64,000 bases of DNA, from the NCBI GenBank assembly GCA_022825705.1, contig JAJDWH010000041.1, forward strand, positions 1-64,000. Direction: 5' to 3'. The DNA comes from Alphaproteobacteria bacterium. GTDB taxonomy: Bacteria; Pseudomonadota; Alphaproteobacteria; TMED109. The position numbers and the translations under genes are program-made. The stretch's first letter is position 1; each line of letters begins with the position of its first letter. Below the pieces are notes generated by a model that saw only the letters and a program-made list of their open reading frames with translations, had not been told where the DNA came from and did not search any database. This document shows positions 54,772 through 63,667 of the stretch, piece by piece.

Positions 54772-55345
54772 AGCCTGGATCTGCCGTCAACGCGGTCCCG
54801 GTGCTTCCTGTCGAACGGAACATGCTGGACGGCCGTTGCTCCGGAGTTGTGCCTTCCGGAACGCCCGCGACGAGTGGCGACGCCGACATATCGGCTCGAG
54901 CCGCGTTATCGCAATAGCCCTGTGGAACCCTTGACGTCGTGGTGAACTGCAAGCTGCATTGGTCGCGGCGCGCGTTGGCGGTTTGGATATCTAACTCGAA
55001 GTGCGCGCCCTTACATGAGGTGAGCTGATAGCGCTCCAAGCATATTGTTTGCCCTCTGATCAATGGAGTTCGCACTTGACTATTGCCTGTCAACACATCG
55101 GGAGCAAGTACTTGACAATTGTCAACAAGTCAACGGAGACGCGGCGTGCCGACTACGCGGTATCGTGTCAACGTAACTGGCTGGTACGTGCGGTGACGGA
55201 CTGAGGAACGGCCGCGGTGACCGAGGGACGGGAGTTGTGCCGATTTACGGTTCGGACTGTGCACAACGAGACATCGTGGTCGGTGCGAGCGAAGGTCTGG
55301 GCCATCGGAAACCGACCTGAAACTGGTCGGCCCCGTCGCCAACGG
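54772..55345. other. Upstream region of the squalene operon
   Basis: No gene is supported. This 570-base region carries four GTCAAC repeats (55089, 55121, 55129, 55167) and two TTGAC...GTCAA inverted repeats, listed separately. It serves as the promoter-proximal region of ispA-hpnCDE and as the downstream region of the outer-membrane gene at 55346. Confidence 0.5.
55076..55125. promoter_or_regulatory. Pair of TTGAC/GTCAA inverted repeats, candidate operators
   Basis: TTGACAATTGTCAA at 55112-55125 is a perfect 14-base palindrome. TTGACTATTGCCTGTCAA at 55076-55093 repeats the TTGAC and GTCAA half-sites with an 8-base spacer. Their centres are 34 bases apart. Such paired palindromes are usual for TetR- or MarR-type repressors. 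Position is upstream of ispA (minus strand), about 300 bases from its start. The regulator is not identified. Confidence 0.5.
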
Positions 55346-56605
55346 TCAGAAACTGTAACTGAGGTTGAGGCCCACAAAGCTATCATTTTCGAGACCGTGC
55401 TGTAGGAAATCCATGTCACCGATTTTCAGGAAGGCGATTGCTTCCACATTCATCGCCCAATAGTCCGTAAGGCGCCGGTTGAACTCCAGGCTCAGCACTC
55501 GCGTATCAAGATCCACGTCCTCAAAAACTCCGAGCGTGAAATCGGTGCTTTGAACGTCGTTCAGTGCGTAACGTACGGCGAGAAAAAGATCGTTCTGGAA
55601 GACATTGGTCGCGTTTTGCCCGCGCTCGTCATAGTTCCATTCGGCCAGGACACTGAGATCAGCCGGCGAATCCCAGACGGAGTAAAACGCGTATTCACCG
55701 CCAACAACGAAGGCGCCGTAGTCCTCCTCCTGCTGGCAGAACAGGTTGCGAAAACCCTTGCGCCTGATCGCCTCGAGCTTCAGAAGCCAGGCATCGATGG
55801 TGATCTGTGAATCGATCCCGAATTGGCGAATTTGCTCGTAGTGTTGTGTCAGCTGGGCACCCGGGACCGGGGAAGGGCAGATCGAGGGCTCGCGGCTGGT
55901 CCCGTCGAACGCACTCAGACCGATGTCGACGGGGCCGAAGCTCTGGGTGTAGCGAACGGCCAGATCAAGATTCCACTCGCCTGCCGAACTCTCATAGGAA
56001 ACGTGCTCGTCATCGATGACGAACAGGCCCCGCATTCGGCCTGCCGGCCCAGGAAAAGTGCGCGCCCGGTGATAGGTAAGTCCGAATAACTCCAGCACTC
56101 CCCATTCGGCCGACCACGTGAGATGGGCCATGGGCTGACCCAGTTTGGTTTCTTCATTCGGGTGCTCGACGAGGTCCACCTGATTGACGATGTCGACCAA
56201 GTGCCGGGATTCGGCGACCCCCCAGAACACTTGATCGATGCCGACCCGAATTTCCCATTCGCTGTTGCCGGCCTCACCGAAGACCAAGGCAAAGGCCTCA
56301 CGCAGGTCTGCGTGCGTGCGACGCGTATCAGCGCCGTCGTAGCGAAAGAACGGCGCGACCGTAATGCTTCTGCCCTCCGCATCTTCGACGTACAGCTTGG
56401 GATGAAAGACCAGTCCAGTCGCTTGGGAAGCCTGGCCCGGAAACACCGCCGATTCAGGGAACTGCCGGCTCTCCAGGCTGATTCGGCCCGAAACCTCTTC
56501 ATAGACAAATTCGGTGTCCGCCCGTACTTCCGCCGAAACCAGAGCGAGGCTTACGCAGGCCGCGCACAGGACGCCGCCGCGCAGAAACGATGGGGATGGC
56601 ATCAA
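55346..56605 (-). CDS. Outer-membrane beta-barrel protein, unknown
   Basis: 419 residues. A Sec signal (GGVLCAACVSLALVSAEVRA) is followed by strand-rich, aromatic-ended sequence, e.g. ITVAPFFRYDGADTRR, then WEIRVGIDQVFWGVAESRHL, and the C-terminus VGLNLSYSF ends in Phe as BAM substrates do. Its 5' end overlaps the LolA-like gene by 4 bases (ATGA), so the two are a pair. Similar pairs often accompany an MMPL/RND exporter; none is in the window. I do not know its cargo. Confidence 0.75.
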   Translation of the reverse strand: MMPSPSFLRGGVLCAACVSLALVSAEVRADTEFVYEEVSGRISLESRQFPESAVFPGQASQATGLVFHPKLYVEDAEGRSITVAPFFRYDGADTRRTHADLREAFALVFGEAGNSEWEIRVGIDQVFWGVAESRHLVDIVNQVDLVEHPNEETKLGQPMAHLTWSAEWGVLELFGLTYHRARTFPGPAGRMRGLFVIDDEHVSYESSAGEWNLDLAVRYTQSFGPVDIGLSAFDGTSREPSICPSPVPGAQLTQHYEQIRQFGIDSQITIDAWLLKLEAIRRKGFRNLFCQQEEDYGAFVVGGEYAFYSVWDSPADLSVLAEWNYDERGQNATNVFQNDLFLAVRYALNDVQSTDFTLGVFEDVDLDTRVLSLEFNRRLTDYWAMNVEAIAFLKIGDMDFLQHGLENDSFVGLNLSYSF

Positions 56606-57429
56606 CGCGCCCGTCTCAGGCTTGTTTGCGTGAAGTCACCATCGTCCAGCCCTGTCTGGAACTCGTAATCGGACCAGTTCAGTACGGTGCTCTTGCCCGT
56701 CAGGTGGTTCATCATGGTCATGGTTCCTGCGAACCAGTACTGGTCCAGGTACTGCTGGTAGTCCGCTATCTCAAGCGTCTTCAGGTGCTCGTCCTTGCGG
56801 TCGTAGTACTCAACTTTCCAGATACGCAACGCGTCACGGTCGTGCCAGACGACCTGACGGCTGTAACCCGACCCCTTCTCGACCGGGGTCCGTTCGGTGA
56901 CCGAACATGTCAGTTCGCCGCAGGCCTCGTCACGCAAGTACTTGTAGGTGAATTTTTCCACCGCCTGGGCGGTCATGTCCTCGTAGGCGAACTCGCTACC
57001 CATGAACGATCCAGATCGATTCGACGAACTGATCCGTTTCACCCGCTTCAGCGCCGGGAGGTAGAGCCACTGGTCGTCGGGCTCCGTCCGATGCGCATGG
57101 ACGAGGAACGCTGTCCCCTTCACATCACGCGGCTGGTCGAACACGAACATGCTTCGATCGCCGTCGTCGTCGACTTCGAGGATCTTGATACGCACATCGC
57201 GCCGGCTTTCCTGGCCGTGCCGATTACGCAACACCATGGTCTGCCGCGCCGTGAAGTCGCCAAAGCCTGTCCCGCGCTCGTGGGCTTCCAGGGCAATCTG
57301 CAAGCCCGCCTCCTCTGGCGCATGTGTATCTGCTATCGCCGTAGAAGGAGCAGCAAGCCATGCCGAGAGCACGAGAACCGCAGCCAGCAGAAGGCAGCCG
57401 GGCTGCATGGAATGTGATCGGTCAGTCAT
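56602..57429 (-). CDS. LolA-like outer-membrane lipoprotein-sorting protein
   Basis: 275 residues with a signal peptide (LLLAAVLVLSAWLAAPSTAI) and a mature domain of the PF17131 LolA-like type: DFTARQTMVLRNRHGQESRR, RSMFVFDQPRDVKGTAFLVH and DDQWLYLPALKRVKRISSSN, then FMGSEFAYEDM. This family is related to, but distinct from, LolA, and may carry lipids in the periplasm. A ribosome binding site (AGGGGAAACGATC) sits before the ATG at 57429; a longer frame to 57516 is less likely. It overlaps the barrel gene. Confidence 0.85.
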   Translation of the reverse strand: MTDRSHSMQPGCLLLAAVLVLSAWLAAPSTAIADTHAPEEAGLQIALEAHERGTGFGDFTARQTMVLRNRHGQESRRDVRIKILEVDDDGDRSMFVFDQPRDVKGTAFLVHAHRTEPDDQWLYLPALKRVKRISSSNRSGSFMGSEFAYEDMTAQAVEKFTYKYLRDEACGELTCSVTERTPVEKGSGYSRQVVWHDRDALRIWKVEYYDRKDEHLKTLEIADYQQYLDQYWFAGTMTMMNHLTGKSTVLNWSDYEFQTGLDDGDFTQTSLRRAR

Positions 57430-57834
57430 GATCGTTTCCCCTGCCGGCCTCCAGCCGATGCCGACGCCGACGTGGCGCCGGCGCCATGTCAGCCAGCCTC
57501 CAGGTCGCAGCAACAATCATAAGCGATGTCCGATTTGGCTGCGTGATCGCGAGGCTGCGTGTACCGCCGACGGGCTCGATCCTGGCAGCTTCCGGTCCCC
57601 AGGCGCACTGACCCGTCGTGCCGGCGGGGATCTCTATGCCGGTTCGGACGCTCAACGCCACAGGTTTGTTCCAGATTCGCCCGGCGGAACGCGCTCCCTG
57701 GCGGAGTTCGATTCGGCCCGCCAAAGATGTGCGGAACCCGTCATTGGTGCGTCGCTGCCGGTAAGGGCGCGGCTCTGCGTGAAGGGTGGCGCGGCGCCTA
57801 ACGGCGTGTGTTCGGGATGTCTACGCCGCCCGCT
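57430..57834. other. Gap with no supportable gene
   Basis: About 400 bases upstream of the LolA-like gene. It presumably carries its promoter. A minus-strand frame at 57422-57724 has one protein-like piece (VALSVRTGIEIPAGTTGQC), but I cannot support a gene. Confidence 0.4.
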
Positions 57835-58425
57835 TCATTCGTCATCGTCGCCGCCAAACCAGTCGAAGATGTCCAGCCATTCCAGCAGGCCGCCGCCGTC
57901 GCCCTCACCGCCGGTTTCGGTTTCCTCGGCGCCGGGCGGGACCTCTTCAACCACAGGCTCTGCGCCGGGCGCGGCCTCTTCGGCTGCTGCCTCTGCGACG
58001 GGCTGGGCCGCTCCAACGTCGTCGTCGTCACCGAACCAGTCGAAGATATCAAGGAAGCCCAGCAGGCCTCCGGATTCTTCCTCTTCTGCCGCCTTCAGAG
58101 CCTGATCACGCTCCAGAAGCTGCCGGATTTCCGGGTCCACGTCGTGGGCGGCGGCTGCCTCGAGGACGGCCGCCTCGCCCATGGAGGCGGGGGCCTCCAC
58201 CGCTTCTTGGGACGTCAGGGTTTCGCCCGGCTCCAGGGCAGCCTGGGCAACGGTCAACGGAGGGCGAAGCTCGAGATTCGGGGGAACGGCAAGGGGGTCC
58301 TGGCGGATGACCCGGAGCGGATTGGGCGAGATCTTGCCAATTCCCAACGTGCCTTGGATCCGTTCGCAGCCGGCCAATGCAACGGACAACCCCAAGAGCA
58401 GGAGGATGGCAGGGTTCAGGCGCAT
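57835..58425 (-). CDS. BamF-like lipoprotein (DUF3035 type)
   Basis: 196 residues. The N-terminus MRLNPAILLLLGLSVALAGC is a lipoprotein signal (LAGC). The conserved core NPLRVIRQDPLAVPPNLELR, then PP, is typical of DUF3035, which includes BamF, an alphaproteobacterial BAM subunit. The C-terminal half is acidic (Glu/Asp) and contains a duplicated element: GGLLGFLDIFDWFGDDDD and GGLLEWLDIFDWFGGDDDE, each an amphipathic WLDIFDWFG helix with an acidic tail. The duplicates are separated by about 55 residues of Ala/Glu/Pro. It follows lspA on the same strand. Confidence 0.75.
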   Translation of the reverse strand: MRLNPAILLLLGLSVALAGCERIQGTLGIGKISPNPLRVIRQDPLAVPPNLELRPPLTVAQAALEPGETLTSQEAVEAPASMGEAAVLEAAAAHDVDPEIRQLLERDQALKAAEEEESGGLLGFLDIFDWFGDDDDVGAAQPVAEAAAEEAAPGAEPVVEEVPPGAEETETGGEGDGGGLLEWLDIFDWFGGDDDE

Positions 58426-58434
58426 GTTCCGATT

Positions 58435-58935
58435 TCAGCGGCCGCGACGGGGCGCCCGGAGCCTAGCAATGGCCCGTTGGAGCGGCAACGCGTGGGCAAT
58501 CACACAGAACGCTCCGATGGTGATTGCCATGTCCGCAACATTGAAGGCTGGCCAATGATAGTCCGACACGTGCACATCGATGAAATCAACCACGCTGCCG
58601 CGCGTCAGCCGGCATATGGCGTTGCCGATCGCACCGCTGGCAATCAGGATTAGACCGACGGCGTACAGCCGTTCCTTTGCACGCGCCTGCATGACAAGAA
58701 GCGCTACCGCAATGACCGCCGCAAATCCCGCCAATGCCCATTGCTGCGTCGTTCCGCCATCGCCCAGGAAGCCGAAACCGATCCCGAAATTTCGGACATG
58801 CACCAGATTGAGCAGCGCGCCCAATCGGATCGGATCCACCGGCGCCGTCAGATAGGTGGTTACCAATGCCTTCGTGATCTGGTCGACCGCCAGGATGGCG
58901 AGAAACATCCCAAAGCGTGCGGCACCGGAGCTCAC
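58435..58935 (-). CDS. lspA: Signal peptidase II (prolipoprotein)
   Basis: 166 residues from a GTG at 58935 that overlaps the ileS stop (GTGA). Four hydrophobic spans; catalytic aspartates in GSVVDFIDVHV and FNVADMAIT. The conserved VHVRNFGIGFGFLG box is present. It cleaves diacylglyceryl-modified prolipoproteins, which fits the nearby lipoprotein genes. The in-frame ATG at 59013 lies within ileS and is unlikely. Confidence 0.95.
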   Translation of the reverse strand: MSSGAARFGMFLAILAVDQITKALVTTYLTAPVDPIRLGALLNLVHVRNFGIGFGFLGDGGTTQQWALAGFAAVIAVALLVMQARAKERLYAVGLILIASGAIGNAICRLTRGSVVDFIDVHVSDYHWPAFNVADMAITIGAFCVIAHALPLQRAIARLRAPRRGR

Positions 58936-61721
58936 ACGGCCTCTCGGCACCGGCCGCAAAGCTCGTCCGGTGTCTCTCCCACTTCGGCCAGGACGCGCCA
59001 GCACCGGGCACATTTCTTGCCGTCGGCTGCGGTCGCATGGACCGCTACTTCCGGCACGGCCGGGTCTCGGTAGGCGTCGGGCGGCGCGGGTTCCGCGCTC
59101 AGCGTGATCCGCGAAGCGATCGCCAGCTCAGCCAGGTCGTGGGACGCCAGGTCGCTGAGCAGGCCGGCGTCTGCGTGCACGCATGCCTGCGCCTCCAGGC
59201 TGGAGCCGATCTGTTGATCGCGCCGCATGATCTCGAGTGCGCTGGTGATGAGGTTTCGTACCCGTCGCACCTTGGCGAAGGAACCTGCAACCGCTTCGTT
59301 CTGCCACGCCTTCGGTATCTCCGGGAACGTCCGCAGGTGTACGCTCCCGGTCTCTGCTGGATGGCGTTCCAACCATGCTTCCTCTGCCGTGAAGCAGAGG
59401 ACCGGTGCCAGCCAGGCGGTCAGGATGTCGTGCAGGAGGAGCAGCGTCGAGCGCGCGGCGCGGCGCCGTCGGGAGTCGGCCCGGTCGCAGTAGAGCGAGT
59501 CCTTCCTGACATCGAAATAGAATGACGAGAGGTCGTTGGCGCAGAAATTGTGGAGTGCCCGGTAGAACGCCTGAAAGTCGTACGAGGCGAAGGCCTCGAC
59601 GCGGGTCCGTTCCAGTTCGTGGAGACGGTGCAGGACCCATTTCTCGAGGTCCGGCATTTCCTCCACGCCGATTTGTTCGGTCTGGCTGAAGTCGGCCAGG
59701 TTGCCCAGGACGAAGCGGAGCGTGTTCCGAAATCGGCGGTAGGCATCGGAAATTCCGGCCAGCACCTGGTCCCCGATTCGAAGGTCGCCGGTGCTGTCAC
59801 TCAGCGCAACCCAGAGCCGAAGGATGTCCGCCCCCTGGGTATCGTTGATTTCCTGCGGCCGTACCACGTTGCCGGCGCTCTTGGACATCTTGCGCCCGTC
59901 TCCGTCAAGGACGAACCCGTGCGTAAGGACGCTGCGATACGGCGCCCGGCCGCGGGTGCCGCAGCTGGCAAGGAGCGAGCTGTGGAACCATCCGCGGTGC
60001 TGGTCGGTGCCTTCAAGGTAAAGGTCGGCCGGCCAGTGCTGGTCCGGATTGTTCTCAAGCACGAATGAGTGCGTGCAGCCGGAGTCAAACCAGACGTCCA
60101 GGATGTCGCTGGTGCGATCGAAGTCATCCGGGTCGCGGTCGGGCCCGAGGAACTCGGAGGGAGGACGCGTGAACCACGCGTCGGCACCTTCGGCCTCGAC
60201 CGCCTCGACGACCCGCCGGAGTACGGCTTCATCCCGAAGCGGCTCGCGTGTGCGCCGATCGACAAAGACGGGAATCGGAACGCCCCATGTGCGCTGCCGC
60301 GACACACACCAGTCCGGCCGGTGTTCGATCATCCCCCGAATGCGGTTCCGGGCACTGGCGGGGACCCATTCGGTCGCGTCTACGGCGGCCAGCGCCTTGG
60401 CCCTCAGCCCATGCGATTCCATGCTGATGAACCACTGCTGGGTCGCCCGGTAGATCACCGGTTGCTTGGATCGCCAGGAATGCGGATAGCTGTGGACGTG
60501 CTTCTCCGTGGCCAGGAGCTTTCCGCGCTCGTCGAGCGCCGCCAGTACGGGCTGGTCGGCCTTGAAGACGTGGATGCCGGCGAAGCGCGGCACGATATCG
60601 CTGTACCGACCGTCGTCCCCGACGTACTCCGTGACCTTGAGACCCACGCGCTGGCCCAGTTCGAAGTCATCGTCTCCATGGGCCGGCGCCACGTGGACCA
60701 GACCAGTTCCTTGGTCCGTACCGACGAAGTCGGCGGCGTGAAGCGGCACGGGGTGGTCGTACCCCGCGATGGGGTGTGAGCAGACCGTGCCCGTGAGCAC
60801 TGAGCCGGACAGCGACGCAATCGGCTCGAACGCCTCGATGCTGGCGGCCGCGACGACTGCGGGGACCCGCGCAGTCGCGACGACCAGCCGGTCGCCGGGC
60901 CGGGCCCCGGAAGACGAGGCGCACTGCTGGACTTCAAGGACCGTGTAGTCGATGTCGGCGCCGAATGCGATCGCCCGGTTCGCGGGCAGGGTCCAGGGGG
61001 TGGTGGTCCAGATCACCACGTCGGCTCCCTCCAGGGTGGGAGCGCCGGGCTGTGAGATCGGAAACCGGGCGAACACGGCCGTCGACGCGATGTCCCGGTA
61101 CTCGACTTCGGCCTCGGCCAGCGCCGTTCGTTCCACCGGCGACCACATGACGGGCTTCAGCCCCCGGTACAGGCTCCCTTCGAGCAGGAACTTGCCGATT
61201 TCCCGAACGATCTGGGCTTCCGCCTTGAAGTCCATCGTCAGGTATCGACCAGCCCAGTCCCCGACGACAAAGAGCCGCCGGAAGTCCTCCATCTGGACCC
61301 CGATCCATTTTTCGGCGAAAGCCCGGCACTCGCGGCGGAATTGCGCAATGGGCACGTCCTCGCGGGACTGCTTTCGCTTGCGGTACTCCTGTTCGATCTG
61401 CCATTCGATGGGCAGGCCGTGGCAGTCCCATCCCGGGATGTAATGGGCGTCAAAGCCCGCCATCTGTCGGGTTCGGTTGACGAAGTCCTTGAGGATCTTG
61501 TTCAGGGCGGTGCCGATGTGGATCTGGCCATTGGCGTACGGCGGCCCGTCGTGAAGGATGTACTTGGTTCGTCCCTTGGCGGCTTCTCGCAGCCGGGCCC
61601 ACAAGTCCATTTCTTCCCATCGCGCGATCATCTCCGGTTCGCGTGCGGCCAGCCGCGCGCGCATCGGGAAACCGGTCTTCGGCAGGAACAGGGTGTCGCG
61701 GTATTCAGGTCGGGAACTCAT
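58932..61721 (-). CDS. ileS: Isoleucyl-tRNA synthetase
   Basis: 929 residues. Class I signature HDGPPYANGQIHIGTALNKI, then WDCHGLPIEW, CP1 editing region (WTTTPWTLPANRAIAF), KMSKS motif GRKMSKSAGNVV and a C-terminal zinc-like ending GKKCARCWRVLAEVGETPDELCGRC. It charges tRNA-Ile and edits Val. Start is the ATG at 61721, overlapping the ribF stop by 4 bases; the open frame upstream to 62003 lies within ribF. Confidence 0.97.
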   Translation of the reverse strand: MSSRPEYRDTLFLPKTGFPMRARLAAREPEMIARWEEMDLWARLREAAKGRTKYILHDGPPYANGQIHIGTALNKILKDFVNRTRQMAGFDAHYIPGWDCHGLPIEWQIEQEYRKRKQSREDVPIAQFRRECRAFAEKWIGVQMEDFRRLFVVGDWAGRYLTMDFKAEAQIVREIGKFLLEGSLYRGLKPVMWSPVERTALAEAEVEYRDIASTAVFARFPISQPGAPTLEGADVVIWTTTPWTLPANRAIAFGADIDYTVLEVQQCASSSGARPGDRLVVATARVPAVVAAASIEAFEPIASLSGSVLTGTVCSHPIAGYDHPVPLHAADFVGTDQGTGLVHVAPAHGDDDFELGQRVGLKVTEYVGDDGRYSDIVPRFAGIHVFKADQPVLAALDERGKLLATEKHVHSYPHSWRSKQPVIYRATQQWFISMESHGLRAKALAAVDATEWVPASARNRIRGMIEHRPDWCVSRQRTWGVPIPVFVDRRTREPLRDEAVLRRVVEAVEAEGADAWFTRPPSEFLGPDRDPDDFDRTSDILDVWFDSGCTHSFVLENNPDQHWPADLYLEGTDQHRGWFHSSLLASCGTRGRAPYRSVLTHGFVLDGDGRKMSKSAGNVVRPQEINDTQGADILRLWVALSDSTGDLRIGDQVLAGISDAYRRFRNTLRFVLGNLADFSQTEQIGVEEMPDLEKWVLHRLHELERTRVEAFASYDFQAFYRALHNFCANDLSSFYFDVRKDSLYCDRADSRRRRAARSTLLLLHDILTAWLAPVLCFTAEEAWLERHPAETGSVHLRTFPEIPKAWQNEAVAGSFAKVRRVRNLITSALEIMRRDQQIGSSLEAQACVHADAGLLSDLASHDLAELAIASRITLSAEPAPPDAYRDPAVPEVAVHATAADGKKCARCWRVLAEVGETPDELCGRCREAV

Positions 61722-62692
61722 GGGGCTGTATCCCGTGGCGGTCCTTCTTCTGCCGCGATGGACCGAGTAAGGCTTACGTCCTGGGCCATGGCCGAGATCA
61801 GGGCGTTGGTATTGGCGAACTTCCGTTCGGGACGAAGCCTGCGCGAAAAAGCCACGCGAATCCGCTGCCCGTACAGGTTGCCCTGAAAGTCCAGGACATG
61901 CGCCTCCAGTATTCGCGTGGTCCCCGCGAACTGCGGCCGGGTGCCGGTGCTGATGGCTGCCGGCAGCCAGCCGCGTTCCGGCTGACCCTCGATCCAGGTC
62001 CACCCTGCGTAGACACCGTCGAGCGGCGCGAGCTGGGAGAGATAGAGGAGATTTGCAGTCGGGAAACCGAGCCGCCGGCCGCGCGTTTCCCCGCGTCGGA
62101 CTCGTCCTTCGACCTCGAAGGGCGTCCCCAGGACCCGCGCCGCTTCGTCTACGAGGCCTTCCGAAATCGCCTTTCGAATTGCCGTTGATCCGAATGCAAC
62201 CCCGGCATCGTCGGTAATCGGGTCGATCACGGTCAGGCCAAAACCGGCGCTCGGTGCGAAACGGGCCAGCCTTTCAGCGTCACCTGCCCGTCCCGTGCCA
62301 AACCGGAAGTCGTGTCCCACCACGATGTGCTTGGCCGCCAGGGCACGCGCCAGCACTTCTTCCATGAACGCGTCGGCGGTGAGGGAAGAGAAGGCCAGTG
62401 AGAAGCGTTGGATGTAGAGGATGTCCACGCCGGTTTCCGCAAGCTTGCGCGCCTTGCCGCGCAAGGGAGTCAGGCGGCCGGGCGCGGATTCCGGTCTGAG
62501 CACGGACGCCGGATGCGGCTCGAACGTCAGGACAGCGCTGTGGGCATCGCCCGTAGCGCCTGCGGTCTGGCTGGCAACGGCCAGCAGCTTCTGGTGCCCG
62601 AGATGAACGCCATCGAAATTGCCGAGGGCGACCACCTGGCCCTGGCGTGAGGCGGGGCGTCCCGGCTGCACGCGGACGAGTTCCATGAGCAC
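61718..62692 (-). CDS. ribF: Bifunctional riboflavin kinase/FAD synthetase
   Basis: 324 residues. FAD synthetase domain: VALGNFDGVHLGHQKLLAV, TFEPHPASVLRP and VVGHDFRFGTGRAGD, then FGSTAIRKAISEG. Riboflavin kinase domain: RGETRGRRLGFPTANLLY, then ILEAHVLDFQGNLYGQRIRV. It makes FMN and FAD. Start is ATG at 62692 or, two codons later, 62686. Its stop overlaps the ileS start (ATGA), the usual ribF-ileS-lspA order. Confidence 0.95.
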   Translation of the reverse strand: MLMELVRVQPGRPASRQGQVVALGNFDGVHLGHQKLLAVASQTAGATGDAHSAVLTFEPHPASVLRPESAPGRLTPLRGKARKLAETGVDILYIQRFSLAFSSLTADAFMEEVLARALAAKHIVVGHDFRFGTGRAGDAERLARFAPSAGFGLTVIDPITDDAGVAFGSTAIRKAISEGLVDEAARVLGTPFEVEGRVRRGETRGRRLGFPTANLLYLSQLAPLDGVYAGWTWIEGQPERGWLPAAISTGTRPQFAGTTRILEAHVLDFQGNLYGQRIRVAFSRRLRPERKFANTNALISAMAQDVSLTRSIAAEEGPPRDTAP

Positions 62693-62889
62693 TCACGGTC
62701 CAGAACCGAACGGGACCGGCACTATAGGGGCTTACGTCGCTGCCTAGCCAGTGGCCTCGGCCAGCGCCGCGAACTTGGCGAGAGGCGGGATCGCGATCCT
62801 CGCTGCGGGTGCCGTCTGCCTCGCCGGGCTGGCATGCTAGCGATCGAAATCGTGCGATCGCCGAAGGATCCGGAGAGCTCCCCGCAAGC

Positions 62890-63615
62890 ATGCGCCCGAT
62901 CGTGATCATTCCTGCCCGCATGGCGGCGAGCCGTCTGCCGGGCAAGCCGTTGGCCGACATCTGCGGGGTGCCGATGGTGGTCCGCGTGCTACGCCAGGCG
63001 GAGGCGGCCGAGGTGGGTGATGTGGCCGTCGCCTGCTGCGACGCCGAGGTGGCGGATGCAGTTGCGGCCGCTGGCGGGCGGGCCGTGATGACCGCCCCTG
63101 ACCTCGCGTCGGGCTCGGACCGTGTGTGGGAAGCGCTTGGGGTCCTTGATCCCGGAGGAACGTGCGACGTCGCGGTCAACCTGCAGGGCGACCTGCCCGA
63201 CATTTCGCCTGCGGCGATCCGGCAGGTGCTGGCGCCGCTGGAGGTGTCGGCCGTCGACATCGGGACGCTGGTGGCGCCCCTCGGACCTGGCGAACTCGAC
63301 GACCCGGCGGTCGTCAAGGCGCACCTTGCGACGCCGACACCGAGTTCGACCGTGATGATCACCACCTTTTCGCGGACGGTACCCGGGCCGGACGAACGTC
63401 TCCGGCATCACGTCGGGATCTATGCGTGGCGGCGCTCGAGCCTTGGCCGGTTTGTGGCCCTGCCCCCGAGCGAGCGCGAGCGAGCGATGCGCCTGGAACA
63501 GCTCCGGGCGCTGGACCACGGCATGCGGATCGACGGAGGACTGGTTGACGCGGCTCCGGCCGGGGTCGACACTCCTGCCGACCTGGATTCAGCGCGCCGC
63601 CGTCTGCGCGCGTGA
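62890..63615 (+). CDS. kdsB: 3-deoxy-manno-octulosonate cytidylyltransferase
   Basis: 241 residues. Opening RPIVIIPARMAASRLPGKPL (CTP-binding), then VAVACCDAEVADAV, ASGSDRVWEAL and VNLQGDLPDISPAAI with the metal-binding Asp. The usual QGDEP motif reads QGDLP here, a change at a normally conserved position. C-terminal HVGIYAWRRSSL and RLEQLRALDHGMRI fit KdsB. It activates KDO as CMP-KDO for lipid A core synthesis. The ATG at 62890 is preferred over 62809. It is divergent from ribF. Confidence 0.93.
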   Translation: MRPIVIIPARMAASRLPGKPLADICGVPMVVRVLRQAEAAEVGDVAVACCDAEVADAVAAAGGRAVMTAPDLASGSDRVWEALGVLDPGGTCDVAVNLQGDLPDISPAAIRQVLAPLEVSAVDIGTLVAPLGPGELDDPAVVKAHLATPTPSSTVMITTFSRTVPGPDERLRHHVGIYAWRRSSLGRFVALPPSERERAMRLEQLRALDHGMRIDGGLVDAAPAGVDTPADLDSARRRLRA

Positions 63616-63667
63616 CCGTCTGCGTTGTTCCGCGGCACCGTTGCCGCCCTGCTAAACGGTGTTGCCT

